A DNA stretch of 12,100 nucleotides from contig CAYPTS010000063.1 in NCBI GenBank assembly GCA_964413825.1, forward strand, positions 1-12,100, in the 5' to 3' direction. This DNA comes from JAFGKM01 sp964413825. Lineage in GTDB: Bacteria; Ratteibacteria; UBA8468; B48-G9; JAFGKM01. The position numbers and the translations under genes are program-made. A model generated the notes under the pieces. It had not been told where the DNA came from. It did not search any database and saw only the letters and a list, made by a program, of their open reading frames with translations. Shown here piece by piece: positions 5,723 to 12,088 of the stretch; within the stretch, counting starts at the first letter, position 1; each line of letters begins with the position of its first letter.

Positions 5723-5750
5723 TTGTCTTCCGTTTATTATAATATATACT
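5723..5750 (+). promoter_or_regulatory. Promoter of the radical SAM/polyamine operon, predicted leaderless
   Basis: TTGTCT (5723-5728), a 16-bp spacer and TATACT (5745-5750) precede the ATG at 5759 by 8 nt. Spacer and -10-to-ATG distance are identical to those of the promoter at 1956-1983. No Shine-Dalgarno precedes the ATG. Confidence 0.55.
5736..5741 (-). promoter_or_regulatory. Possible -10 box of the epimerase gene
   Basis: TATAAT reads on the minus strand (5741-5736), about 30 nt before the epimerase ATG, inside the 52-bp gap shared with the radical SAM gene. The -35 region is poor (TTTCCA at 18 bp), so the call rests on the -10 and the position. Confidence 0.3.
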
Positions 5751-5758
5751 ATACCGAA

Positions 5759-6784
5759 ATGGAAATGGAAAAAACCTTTCATATACAATGGCACATAACC
5801 GATGTCTGCAATCTTAGGTGCAGGCACTGCTACCAGGATACCTATACGGCAAAAAGCGAGTTACCCTTCGCTGAAATAGAGAAAATATTCTCCGATATTG
5901 CGGATTTCGTGAAAAGCCGGGGGCAGAAACTTGTGCTTGACATAACCGGCGGGGAGCCGTTTTTACACAAGAGATGGAAAGAAATACTTTCTATTGTTGA
6001 CAGTTCCGGCATCGTCAAGGAACTGGGCATAATAACCAACGGCTTTTTTCTGAACGAAAAGAATCTCGAGTTTCTCGGCACCATGAAAAAACTTAAGGCG
6101 GTAAAAATCTCCGCTGAAGGCGCCACAAAAGAATCTTATGAGTTTTACAGAGGCCCGGATACGTACGAAAGGTTTATAGATGCCTGCGGAACACTGAAAA
6201 CATCCCTGCCGAAAATTAGAAAGATACTCATGTTCACGCTTACGGATGAAAATGACGGACAGGTCCCCGGACTGTTTGACTTTATAAACCTCTACGGTTT
6301 CAACGCATTCATCCTGGAACGATTCATACCATGGGGCGCAGGCAGGGGAATAAAAGAGACCGTTGCCTCCAAAGGCAAATGGGAAAAAGTCCTGGATGTC
6401 CTCTGTAAAAAAACAGACACCGAAGCGGACGCCGGAGACCTCGCTCCATACCGGGGCTTCATGGTTCAGAAAACAAGAAAAGGGTTCAATCTTTTCGGGG
6501 CGCCATGTATAGTGGGCATTGACGGACTTGCGGTAATGCCCGACGGGACTGTTTTCCCATGCAGAAGGTTTCCCCTGAAAATAGGCAGCCTGTGCGAAAC
6601 CCCTTTGATGCAAATCTGGGAAGAAGCGGAAGTTTTGAAATCCGTAAGGGACAGAAGATTATTGAAAGGAAAATGTAAACAGTGTAAAATTAGCAGTTGT
6701 TACGGGTGCAGGGCGCTTGCTTACAGCATGACCGGGGATTTTCTCGAGGAAGACCCGTTGTGCCTAAAAGAAACAAAATCATAA
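5759..6784 (+). CDS. Radical SAM/SPASM-domain protein
   Basis: The 341-aa protein binds the radical-SAM 4Fe-4S cluster through CNLRCRHC (Cys17, Cys21, Cys24), with GGEP at 64-67 for SAM. The C-terminal SPASM region has Cys250 and Cys268 (CIVGIDGLAVMPDGTVFPC), then Cys306, Cys309, Cys314, Cys317 and Cys335, enough for auxiliary Fe-S clusters. SPASM enzymes mostly modify peptides or act in cofactor maturation such as haem d1/alternative haem synthesis. No precursor peptide or haem gene is visible nearby. The open frame extends upstream to 5603, but the ATG at 5759 is preferred because it sits right behind a promoter and just before the conserved domain; ATG 5765 is the alternative. It is followed by the decarboxylase gene after a 49-nt gap filled by the 39-nt repeat. 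Confidence 0.93.
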   Translation: MEMEKTFHIQWHITDVCNLRCRHCYQDTYTAKSELPFAEIEKIFSDIADFVKSRGQKLVLDITGGEPFLHKRWKEILSIVDSSGIVKELGIITNGFFLNEKNLEFLGTMKKLKAVKISAEGATKESYEFYRGPDTYERFIDACGTLKTSLPKIRKILMFTLTDENDGQVPGLFDFINLYGFNAFILERFIPWGAGRGIKETVASKGKWEKVLDVLCKKTDTEADAGDLAPYRGFMVQKTRKGFNLFGAPCIVGIDGLAVMPDGTVFPCRRFPLKIGSLCETPLMQIWEEAEVLKSVRDRRLLKGKCKQCKISSCYGCRALAYSMTGDFLEEDPLCLKETKS

Positions 6785-6823
6785 CCCCTCACAACAAAAG
6801 ACTGAGGTTCGGGGCAAAGGAGG
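6785..6823 (+). repeat. 39-nt SD-carrying repeat, short copy 2
   Basis: The repeat starts on the base after the radical SAM stop codon and ends in AAAGGAGG (6816-6823), the ribosome binding site of the decarboxylase gene 10 nt further on. CCTCA (6787-6791) and TGAGG (6803-6807) form a 5-bp stem with an 11-nt loop. The same CCTC could instead pair with GAGG of the Shine-Dalgarno. Confidence 0.8.
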
Positions 6824-6833
6824 AAAAATAAAA

Positions 6834-7382
6834 ATGAACATGGTGCCGAAAAAGGTTTTTCTGACTAAGGGCGTAGGCAAAGACAAGGAAAAACTGACCA
6901 GTTTTGAGCGTGCATTGAGAAACGCCGGAATAGCGCAGTTCAACCTCGTATCCATTTCGAGTATTTTCCCTCCCAAGTGCAAATTAATATCGCGAAAATC
7001 CGGACTTTCAATGCTGGAACCGGGACAGATTCTCTATACCGTAATCAGCAGAAACTGCACGAATGAACCTCACCGCCTTATTACTTCATCCGTAGGGATG
7101 GCAATCCCCAAGGACAAAAACCAGTACGGATATCTGTCCGAACACGAAGGCTTCGGCGAAACCGACGATAAAGCCGGCGACTACGCCGAAGACCTGGCGG
7201 CGACAATGCTGGCTACAATCCTCGGCGTGGAGTTCGACCCGGACTCCTCTTACGACGAAAAAAAGGAAATATGGAAGGTATCCAACAGGATAGTCAAGAC
7301 GACAAACATAACACAGTCAGCCATAGGGGATAAAAACGGACTGTGGACTTCAGTTATAGCGGCGGCTGTCTTCCTTGTGTAA
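6834..7382 (+). CDS. Pyruvoyl-dependent arginine decarboxylase
   Basis: The enzyme converts arginine to agmatine and CO2 using a pyruvoyl group made by self-cleavage. The 182-aa protein carries the cleavage motif NLVSISSIFPP; by family analogy the cut falls between Ser42 and Ser43, and Ser43 becomes the pyruvoyl group. Other family features are the N-terminal PKKVFLTKGVG, GQILYTVIS, SSVGMAIPKD, the acidic HEGFGETDDKAGDYAEDLA, and the C-terminal GLWTSVIAAAVF. The length fits the archaeal/bacterial PvlArgDC family. The start is set by AAAGGAGG at 10 nt, with ATG 6840 as a second choice. The agmatinase follows after one base, which fixes the pathway. It replaces the much larger PLP-dependent SpeA used by most bacteria. 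Confidence 0.95.
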   Translation: MNMVPKKVFLTKGVGKDKEKLTSFERALRNAGIAQFNLVSISSIFPPKCKLISRKSGLSMLEPGQILYTVISRNCTNEPHRLITSSVGMAIPKDKNQYGYLSEHEGFGETDDKAGDYAEDLAATMLATILGVEFDPDSSYDEKKEIWKVSNRIVKTTNITQSAIGDKNGLWTSVIAAAVFLV

Positions 7383-7383
7383 A

Positions 7384-8250
7384 ATGAAAAATGCTTCCCT
7401 GAATTTTCTCGGGATAACGGAAGTGTCTCTAAAAAATGCACGGTTTGTTGTGCTTCCGGTGCCTTTCGAGGAAACGACATCCTGCGGCAAAGGCGCAAAA
7501 AACGGGCCGGCCAGCATTATATTTTCATCCAATTACATCGAGTTGTACGACGAACAGATTAATGCCGAACCGTACAGGACCGGCATAAAAACCCTTCCGC
7601 CCGTCAAGTCCAAAAGCAACAACCCGCAGGCAATGGTTTCAGAAATCAGCAGGACCGCCGCAGGATATTTCCGGCAGGATAAAATTGTCATCGGACTGGG
7701 CGGAGAACATACCGTTTCGCTCGGACTGGTTGAAGGATGCCTTAATAAACACCGCAAACTTAACGTGCTGTGCTTCGACGCGCATGCCGACCTGCGGGAC
7801 AAATACGAAGGCACGAAATTCAGCCATGCCTGCGTCACGAGAAGAATTTCGGAACTGGGGTGCAGAGTGTTTTCCGCGGGCATACGAAGCATAAGCATGG
7901 AAGAAAAAAAATTCCTGGACACCTCCAGAAAAGTAAAGATACTGTGGGCGCATGAAATGGAGGGGAAAAAATGGGGTTCCTCATTCAATAAATTCCTGCC
8001 TTCAGGCACATACTACATTACCTTTGACGTGGACTTCCTCGACCCGTCGGTAATGCCGGAAACAGGCACGCCGGAACCCGGGGGTTTTTACTGGTACGAA
8101 ACCGTTAAATTTTTAAAAACCTTCATTCACAGGAAAGACGTAAAGATAGCGGGCTTCGACGTCGTGGAACTTTCACCCTCAAAGAAATTCACTCATTCTT
8201 CTTTCCTTGCGGCAAAACTCGTATACAAAATTATCGGATACCTCTCCTAA
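7384..8250 (+). CDS. speB: Agmatinase (arginase/ureohydrolase family)
   Basis: The enzyme hydrolyses agmatine to putrescine and urea at a binuclear manganese centre. The 288-aa protein has all expected metal ligands: GGEHT (His109), DAHAD (Asp132, His134, Asp136) and FDVDFLDP (Asp215, Asp217). SHACVTRRI and the PETGTPEPGG loop resemble agmatinases more than arginases. The ATG at 7384 lies one base after the decarboxylase stop with no Shine-Dalgarno, which suggests translational coupling. An in-frame TTG at 7375 is possible but less likely. With the upstream gene it forms a complete arginine-to-putrescine route; no spermidine synthase lies in the window. Its stop codon overlaps the convergent tRNA-binding gene. 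Confidence 0.94.
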   Translation: MKNASLNFLGITEVSLKNARFVVLPVPFEETTSCGKGAKNGPASIIFSSNYIELYDEQINAEPYRTGIKTLPPVKSKSNNPQAMVSEISRTAAGYFRQDKIVIGLGGEHTVSLGLVEGCLNKHRKLNVLCFDAHADLRDKYEGTKFSHACVTRRISELGCRVFSAGIRSISMEEKKFLDTSRKVKILWAHEMEGKKWGSSFNKFLPSGTYYITFDVDFLDPSVMPETGTPEPGGFYWYETVKFLKTFIHRKDVKIAGFDVVELSPSKKFTHSSFLAAKLVYKIIGYLS

Positions 8251-8567
8251 GATACTTTACTGCCGGGTTTGCTTTCCCTATCGGTTGTGAGAATTGACAG
8301 TTTGCCTTCGCTCAAGGTGGCAAGCACCATCCCATTGCTCTCAACGCCGCGTATCACCTTGGGCTCGAGATTGGCAAGTATCACGACGTTCTTTCCCACA
8401 AGGTCTTCCCTCGTATACCAGGGTTTTATTCCGGCAATCAGTTTTCTCGTCTCGTCGCCTATGTCCACGGTAAGAAGATATAGTTTATCCGCTCCTTCAA
8501 CTTCTTCAACCTCCAGAACTTCGCCTATACGTATGTCCATCTCCTTGAACTGCTCAAAACTAACCAT
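8247..8567 (-). CDS. Stand-alone tRNA-binding protein (MetRS C-terminal/Trbp111-like)
   Basis: The 106-aa protein is an OB-fold tRNA-binding domain as found at the C-terminus of methionyl-tRNA synthetase or as a free dimer (Trbp111). The signatures are in order: FKEMDIRIGEVLEVEEV, GADKLYLLTVDIG, RKLIAGIKPWY, LVGKNVVILANLEP and GVESNGMVLAT. It could assist a MetRS that lacks this domain or act as a general tRNA chaperone. The ATG at 8567 follows GAGGAGGG at about 5 nt and starts the conserved region; the frame is open for six more codons, without need. It lies 24 nt behind the URO-D-family gene on the same strand. Its TAG overlaps the agmatinase TAA. Confidence 0.92.
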   Translation of the reverse strand: MVSFEQFKEMDIRIGEVLEVEEVEGADKLYLLTVDIGDETRKLIAGIKPWYTREDLVGKNVVILANLEPKVIRGVESNGMVLATLSEGKLSILTTDRESKPGSKVS

Positions 8568-8591
8568 TTTTACCCTCCTCGTCAAAAAAAC

Positions 8592-9725
8592 TCAGACTTC
8601 CTTTGCTGTTTTTCTGCAGTATTCTGCAACCAACTTAATTCTTTCCATTGATTCTTCAAATTGAGCTCCCTCCGGCAACTCATCCGATATGCCCAGTATC
8701 AACCGCGGAGCGAAAAGCTTTACTAGTTTCTCCACACATTCCATCAGGTCTTCCCTTGAGTACTCCGGCAAGAACAGGATACCCGGAATGCCGTCAATCA
8801 ATATCTTGTCTCCTATATTTTCCTTTATCTCCTCAATCGTCACATCTCCCTGGGGAAGAGGCGTTAATGCTTCCAGCGCAGAAAAGGGCAGGTGCTTCAA
8901 ATAGCCCAGAAGGGAATGGAAGCTCCCGTCAATGTGGATATGGGTGTGAATACCTGCTTTTTGAAGCTGTTTTGCTCTTTCCTCGTAAAAGGGGATGCAG
9001 TATCTCTCGAAATAACGCGGAGGAACCGTATTGCTGTCAATGTTCTCTCCGAAATTTACTATTCTCACCTTGCCGTATGAAATAATCTGCTGGTATAACC
9101 CATCGTAAGATTGCTTGATTGCTTTCATTGTTTCTTCAACCGTTTCCCGGTAGTCCTGCAGTGCATATATCAAGTCCTCAAATTTCATCCATTGAATCCA
9201 TAAAGCCTGATATGGACTCCTTGGAACAAAAAACTGCGGATATCCGCGCTCTCCGAAAAACTCATCACCAAGTTCAAAAAATCTTTTTGCAAAACTTATA
9301 TTTGTATGGCTGTATAACCAGGAAAGTTTTTTGAAGTCCTCTTTCTTTTTCACCGGGAACTCAAAAGTTAACCATCTATTCAGGTACCCTTTTTTGAAGG
9401 TATGCACAAGCTCTCCATAAGGAGTCTCAATAACAATCTGTTTTCTCTCTTCTTCTGTCTTTTCGGTAAATCTCACTTTACCGTCATATTCAAAGACAAC
9501 AGGAGAAGGAATCCCTGTGCCGGAGTTCAGATACCTCATGGAAACGTCAAGCAGGTTAAACAATCCCATAAGAGAAAGGTCTCCATATTTTTCAGGCAAA
9601 AGATTTTGTGAAGAGTGCCAGTTGTACCATGGCTCAATCCTGGGCTGGAACAGAGTAAAGGGCACTATGTTCCCTTCAAAAATCTTAATGGTGGCTTCTC
9701 TGAAACTCATTTTCTCATTTTTCAT
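8592..9725 (-). CDS. URO-D-family protein (methyltransferase-like, not a haem enzyme)
   Basis: The 377-aa protein belongs to the uroporphyrinogen decarboxylase superfamily, which also contains corrinoid-dependent methyltransferases (MtaA, CmuA types). Supporting segments are FGENIDSNTVPPRYFERYCIPFYEE (position about 225-249), HTHIHIDG at 260-267, the LIDGIPG turn and a terminal LILGISDELPEG. An N-terminal FQPRIEPWY resembles a subgroup of uncharacterised family members. The HxHxH run may be a zinc site; the usual H-x-C of MtaA is absent. No corrinoid protein is nearby. Two starts are possible, ATG 9725 and ATG 9710 (Met6); neither has a good Shine-Dalgarno. The gene is visibly more AT-rich than its neighbours (21 of 60 bases are G or C at 9241-9300), which hints at a separate origin. 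Confidence 0.85.
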   Translation of the reverse strand: MKNEKMSFREATIKIFEGNIVPFTLFQPRIEPWYNWHSSQNLLPEKYGDLSLMGLFNLLDVSMRYLNSGTGIPSPVVFEYDGKVRFTEKTEEERKQIVIETPYGELVHTFKKGYLNRWLTFEFPVKKKEDFKKLSWLYSHTNISFAKRFFELGDEFFGERGYPQFFVPRSPYQALWIQWMKFEDLIYALQDYRETVEETMKAIKQSYDGLYQQIISYGKVRIVNFGENIDSNTVPPRYFERYCIPFYEERAKQLQKAGIHTHIHIDGSFHSLLGYLKHLPFSALEALTPLPQGDVTIEEIKENIGDKILIDGIPGILFLPEYSREDLMECVEKLVKLFAPRLILGISDELPEGAQFEESMERIKLVAEYCRKTAKEV

Positions 9726-9751
9726 TTAAAGAATCTTTTTTTGTCAGAGAT

Positions 9752-11185
9752 TTAATGTTCAGCATTCCCTGATTTTGTTGCTGGCAACTTCACAATAAAT
9801 CTTGCCCCCTTGCCCGCCTCAGACCTGACCTCAATGGCACCGGAGTGTTCCTTAACAACCTTCTGCACGATTGCGAGTCCGAACCCTGTCCCCTTTTGTC
9901 CTTTCGTGGAATAGAAAACATCAAAGACCTTATCGACGTTTTCCTCCGCTATCCCGCAGCCGTTGTCCGCAACCCATATATCCACAACACCCTGTTCGGA
10001 AGAGAATTTCGTTCCTATCCTTATTACGCCGGTATTTTCTTTCACCGCATCAAGTGCGTTCTGCACAAGGTTAACGACCATCCTTTCAATTCTGACAGGG
10101 TCAACGGAGACCGGCGGCAGGCTCCCGTCATACTCCTCTACCAGTTTCACCCCTTTCTCCCCGGCCGCTTCCCTCTGGGTATCAACCGCTTCACTGATTA
10201 CATTATTCAGGTTAACGGAGAGTACCGATATCTCCCTGTCCCTTGAGTAATCAATCATTGAAAGAACCAGGTTTTTCATCCTCTCATATCCCTTTTTGAC
10301 CCCGCGCCTGCCCTCCGTCAGCATCTCCATATCGTTGTTTTCAGAGGCAATGTCCATGATGGCGATGCCGCTTTCGAGACTCGTAAGGATATTTTTTATA
10401 TCGTGCGAAAGTCCGCCTATGGTCTCCCCTATCGTAACCAGCCGTTCGTTTTTAATTATGTTGTTCACAAGTTTCATGTTGCTGATTGAGAAGCCAACCA
10501 CAGCCGCACCGGAGATGGCAAGCGATATATCTTCCGAACTAAACTTGTTTTTGCCCCTTTTTCCCACCACGACAGTACCGAATTTATCCCGGGTGGTCCG
10601 CAGGGGTGCGGTCAAAACGGAAAATGTTTTCCCGTCTATCTTCCTGTTGTTAAATATCGTGCTTTCCCCTTTGCCCAAACACTCTCCGGCAATTTCCTTT
10701 ACACTTGCAGGGTTGAATTCCTTTTCCGCAGGATAATGGTACGCAAGATGAAAAGACTTCTTGTCCGCACCGCACAAAAAAATCTCAATGAAATACGGCT
10801 TCAGAAATTCCTTTATTCTTTCGCCCAGTATACTCACCAGCGTCACTTCGTTCTCAACCTGCGCCATCCTTTCGGAAAGCTGGTTCATAAACAGCATTTC
10901 GCTGAAAAAAGCGAAGATACCCTGTTCCACGTCCTTCATCTCGTTTAGAAGAACGTTGACAAACCCGTCAATCTCAACGCCTTCTTTCCCCGCGGCGGGA
11001 GATTTTTCTTCAAGTTTCTTCATGAAAAAGTTGAACCCTTCAACGAGACCGGTTACAGGTTGTTTGACAATGTTTGCCATAGGCTTGACAACAATATTTG
11101 TGACGGGCTTTACAACCATCTTGTTAACCGGCTTCACGATACTGCCAACCGTATCTTCTACTATGTTTTTAACAGATTTCGGCAT
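9752..11185 (-). CDS. Cytoplasmic sensor histidine kinase with GAF-like domain and N-terminal repeats
   Basis: The 477-aa protein has five 8-residue units at about 9-48 (VKPVTNIV type), an alpha-helical linker (about 75-115), a GAF-like sensor domain (about 105-240), the H-box GLSHDIKN with phospho-accepting His261, and a full ATPase domain: N-box NLVQNALDA (Asn376), G1 VADNGCGI, F-box FDVFYSTK and G2 KGTGFGLAI. It should autophosphorylate and pass the phosphate to a response regulator, but none is encoded here. No transmembrane helix is evident. The ATG at 11185 follows GGAGGG at 3 nt and lies inside the 3' end of the upstream gene (25-nt overlap), so translation is probably coupled. An upstream in-frame start is not needed. 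Confidence 0.93.
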   Translation of the reverse strand: MPKSVKNIVEDTVGSIVKPVNKMVVKPVTNIVVKPMANIVKQPVTGLVEGFNFFMKKLEEKSPAAGKEGVEIDGFVNVLLNEMKDVEQGIFAFFSEMLFMNQLSERMAQVENEVTLVSILGERIKEFLKPYFIEIFLCGADKKSFHLAYHYPAEKEFNPASVKEIAGECLGKGESTIFNNRKIDGKTFSVLTAPLRTTRDKFGTVVVGKRGKNKFSSEDISLAISGAAVVGFSISNMKLVNNIIKNERLVTIGETIGGLSHDIKNILTSLESGIAIMDIASENNDMEMLTEGRRGVKKGYERMKNLVLSMIDYSRDREISVLSVNLNNVISEAVDTQREAAGEKGVKLVEEYDGSLPPVSVDPVRIERMVVNLVQNALDAVKENTGVIRIGTKFSSEQGVVDIWVADNGCGIAEENVDKVFDVFYSTKGQKGTGFGLAIVQKVVKEHSGAIEVRSEAGKGARFIVKLPATKSGNAEH

Positions 11186-11916
11186 AAACCCTCCGTGTCC
11201 AGATGCCCGTTGGAAGCGCAACTGAGCGTCTGGCTTCCAGAAGAAAATTCAAGGTACCTGCCCCCCGCCTCAACTATGATAATTCTACCCGCGGCCACAT
11301 CCCACGGGTAAAGCCCTACCTCGAAAAACATGTCTGTCCTGCCCGCCGCGATATAACATAGGTCGAGAGCCGCCGCCCCCATGCTCCTTACCTTCTTTAC
11401 CTTCAAAGCGACATCCGACAGAACGGAAAGTCCCGACCTGATTTCTTCCTTTCCCTTCATCAGGCCGAAAGATACGATAGCATTTTTCAGACTTTCAACC
11501 GGACTTGCGCTTATTTTCTCTCCGTTCAGGAAAGCGCCTTTGCCGGTCATTCCGGTAAACGTCTCCCCTCTGAAAAAATCGTGGACGATGCCAAACGCCC
11601 CTTTCTTGTTCCGGCAGGCAATCGATACACAGCAGTGCGGGATGCCTCTCGAATAATTGACCGTGCCGTCAAGCGGGTCGACTGTCCAGACGTATCCCGA
11701 AACGCTCTCCTTACTTCCGCGTTCCTCTGAGACGTATCCGTCCGCGGGAAACATCTTTTCAACCGCGCCGATGATTATCTCCTCGCTTGCGGTATCCTGT
11801 TTCAACTTAACATCATAGTCGGTTGTTTTGAACACTTCCACCTTACTGCGGCTCTCTTTCAAAAAAAACCCCGCTTTCTCCGCCAGTTTCAGCCCTGCGC
11901 CGAATCGCTCATCCAT
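11161..11916 (-). CDS. Inositol monophosphatase family protein (SuhB-like)
   Basis: The family removes phosphate from inositol monophosphates, fructose 1,6-bisphosphate or PAP with Mg2+ (or Li+-sensitive) catalysis; the substrate cannot be told from sequence. The 251-aa protein shows the metal site: Glu64 in VSEERG, Asp80 and Asp83 in WTVDPLDGT, and Asp206 in PWDVAAG followed by VEAGG. Length is normal. The start at 11916 follows GAGGAG at 6 nt and matches the typical N-terminus; the frame is open 26 codons further, but that extension crosses a terminator-like hairpin and has no family similarity. It heads a compact four-gene minus-strand group with the histidine kinase, URO-D-like and tRNA-binding genes. 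Confidence 0.94.
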   Translation of the reverse strand: MDERFGAGLKLAEKAGFFLKESRSKVEVFKTTDYDVKLKQDTASEEIIIGAVEKMFPADGYVSEERGSKESVSGYVWTVDPLDGTVNYSRGIPHCCVSIACRNKKGAFGIVHDFFRGETFTGMTGKGAFLNGEKISASPVESLKNAIVSFGLMKGKEEIRSGLSVLSDVALKVKKVRSMGAAALDLCYIAAGRTDMFFEVGLYPWDVAAGRIIIVEAGGRYLEFSSGSQTLSCASNGHLDTEGLCRNLLKT

Positions 11917-11931
11917 GCTGTTCTCCTCTGC

Positions 11932-11958
11932 AAAAAAAATACGGAGGTCTGCCCTCCG
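11932..11958 (-). terminator. Rho-independent terminator or attenuator upstream of the SuhB-like gene
   Basis: On the minus strand CGGAGG (11958-11953), a 5-nt loop and CCTCCG (11947-11942) are followed by TA and eight T (11939-11932). The position is 15 nt before the ATG of the SuhB-like gene. It may end transcription of a gene to the right of the window or work as an attenuator in the leader. The stem is short but 5/6 GC. Confidence 0.55.
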
Positions 11959-12010
11959 CTGTTCAAAAATCTCAAGCCCCTCAGTCCTTGTCATCTATGA
12001 ATGCTTTAAA

Positions 12011-12088
12011 TGACGAAGCAATCCGACAAAAACCGTCGGTTCGGGGCGCAGTGGGCGGTACAGGAATCGGCGCCGCTCGCCTCCCACT
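12011..12088. repeat. Repeat-rich window end, partial copy of the SD-carrying repeat with hairpins
   Basis: GACGAAGCAATC (12012-12023) matches the core of the REP-like element. AAAAACCGTCGGTTCGGGG (12028-12046) matches 397-415 in 17 of 19 positions, the right half of the composite repeat, but CCCCTCAC is missing. Two hairpins follow: CCGAC/GTCGG (12023-12027, 12035-12039) and AGTGGGCGG/CCTCCCACT (12050-12058, 12080-12088, one mismatch). No gene start follows in the window. The remaining stretch 11959-12010 and the last 12 bases show nothing else that I can support. Confidence 0.5.

Noticed and set aside
5963..6613. 216-aa open frame on the minus strand
   Set aside because: It is antisense to the radical SAM gene, whose cysteine and SPASM motifs prove the plus-strand frame.
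3359..6823. CRISPR repeats
   Set aside because: The copies are 3.4 kb apart with genes between them and no spacer array.
10296..11225. Plus-strand frames of 146 and 154 aa rich in Ser and Thr
   Set aside because: They are shadows of the histidine kinase, whose H, N, G1, F and G2 boxes fix the minus strand.
11917..11994. 26-residue N-terminal extension of the SuhB-like protein
   Set aside because: It has no family similarity, crosses a terminator-like hairpin, and a strong Shine-Dalgarno precedes the internal ATG at 11916.
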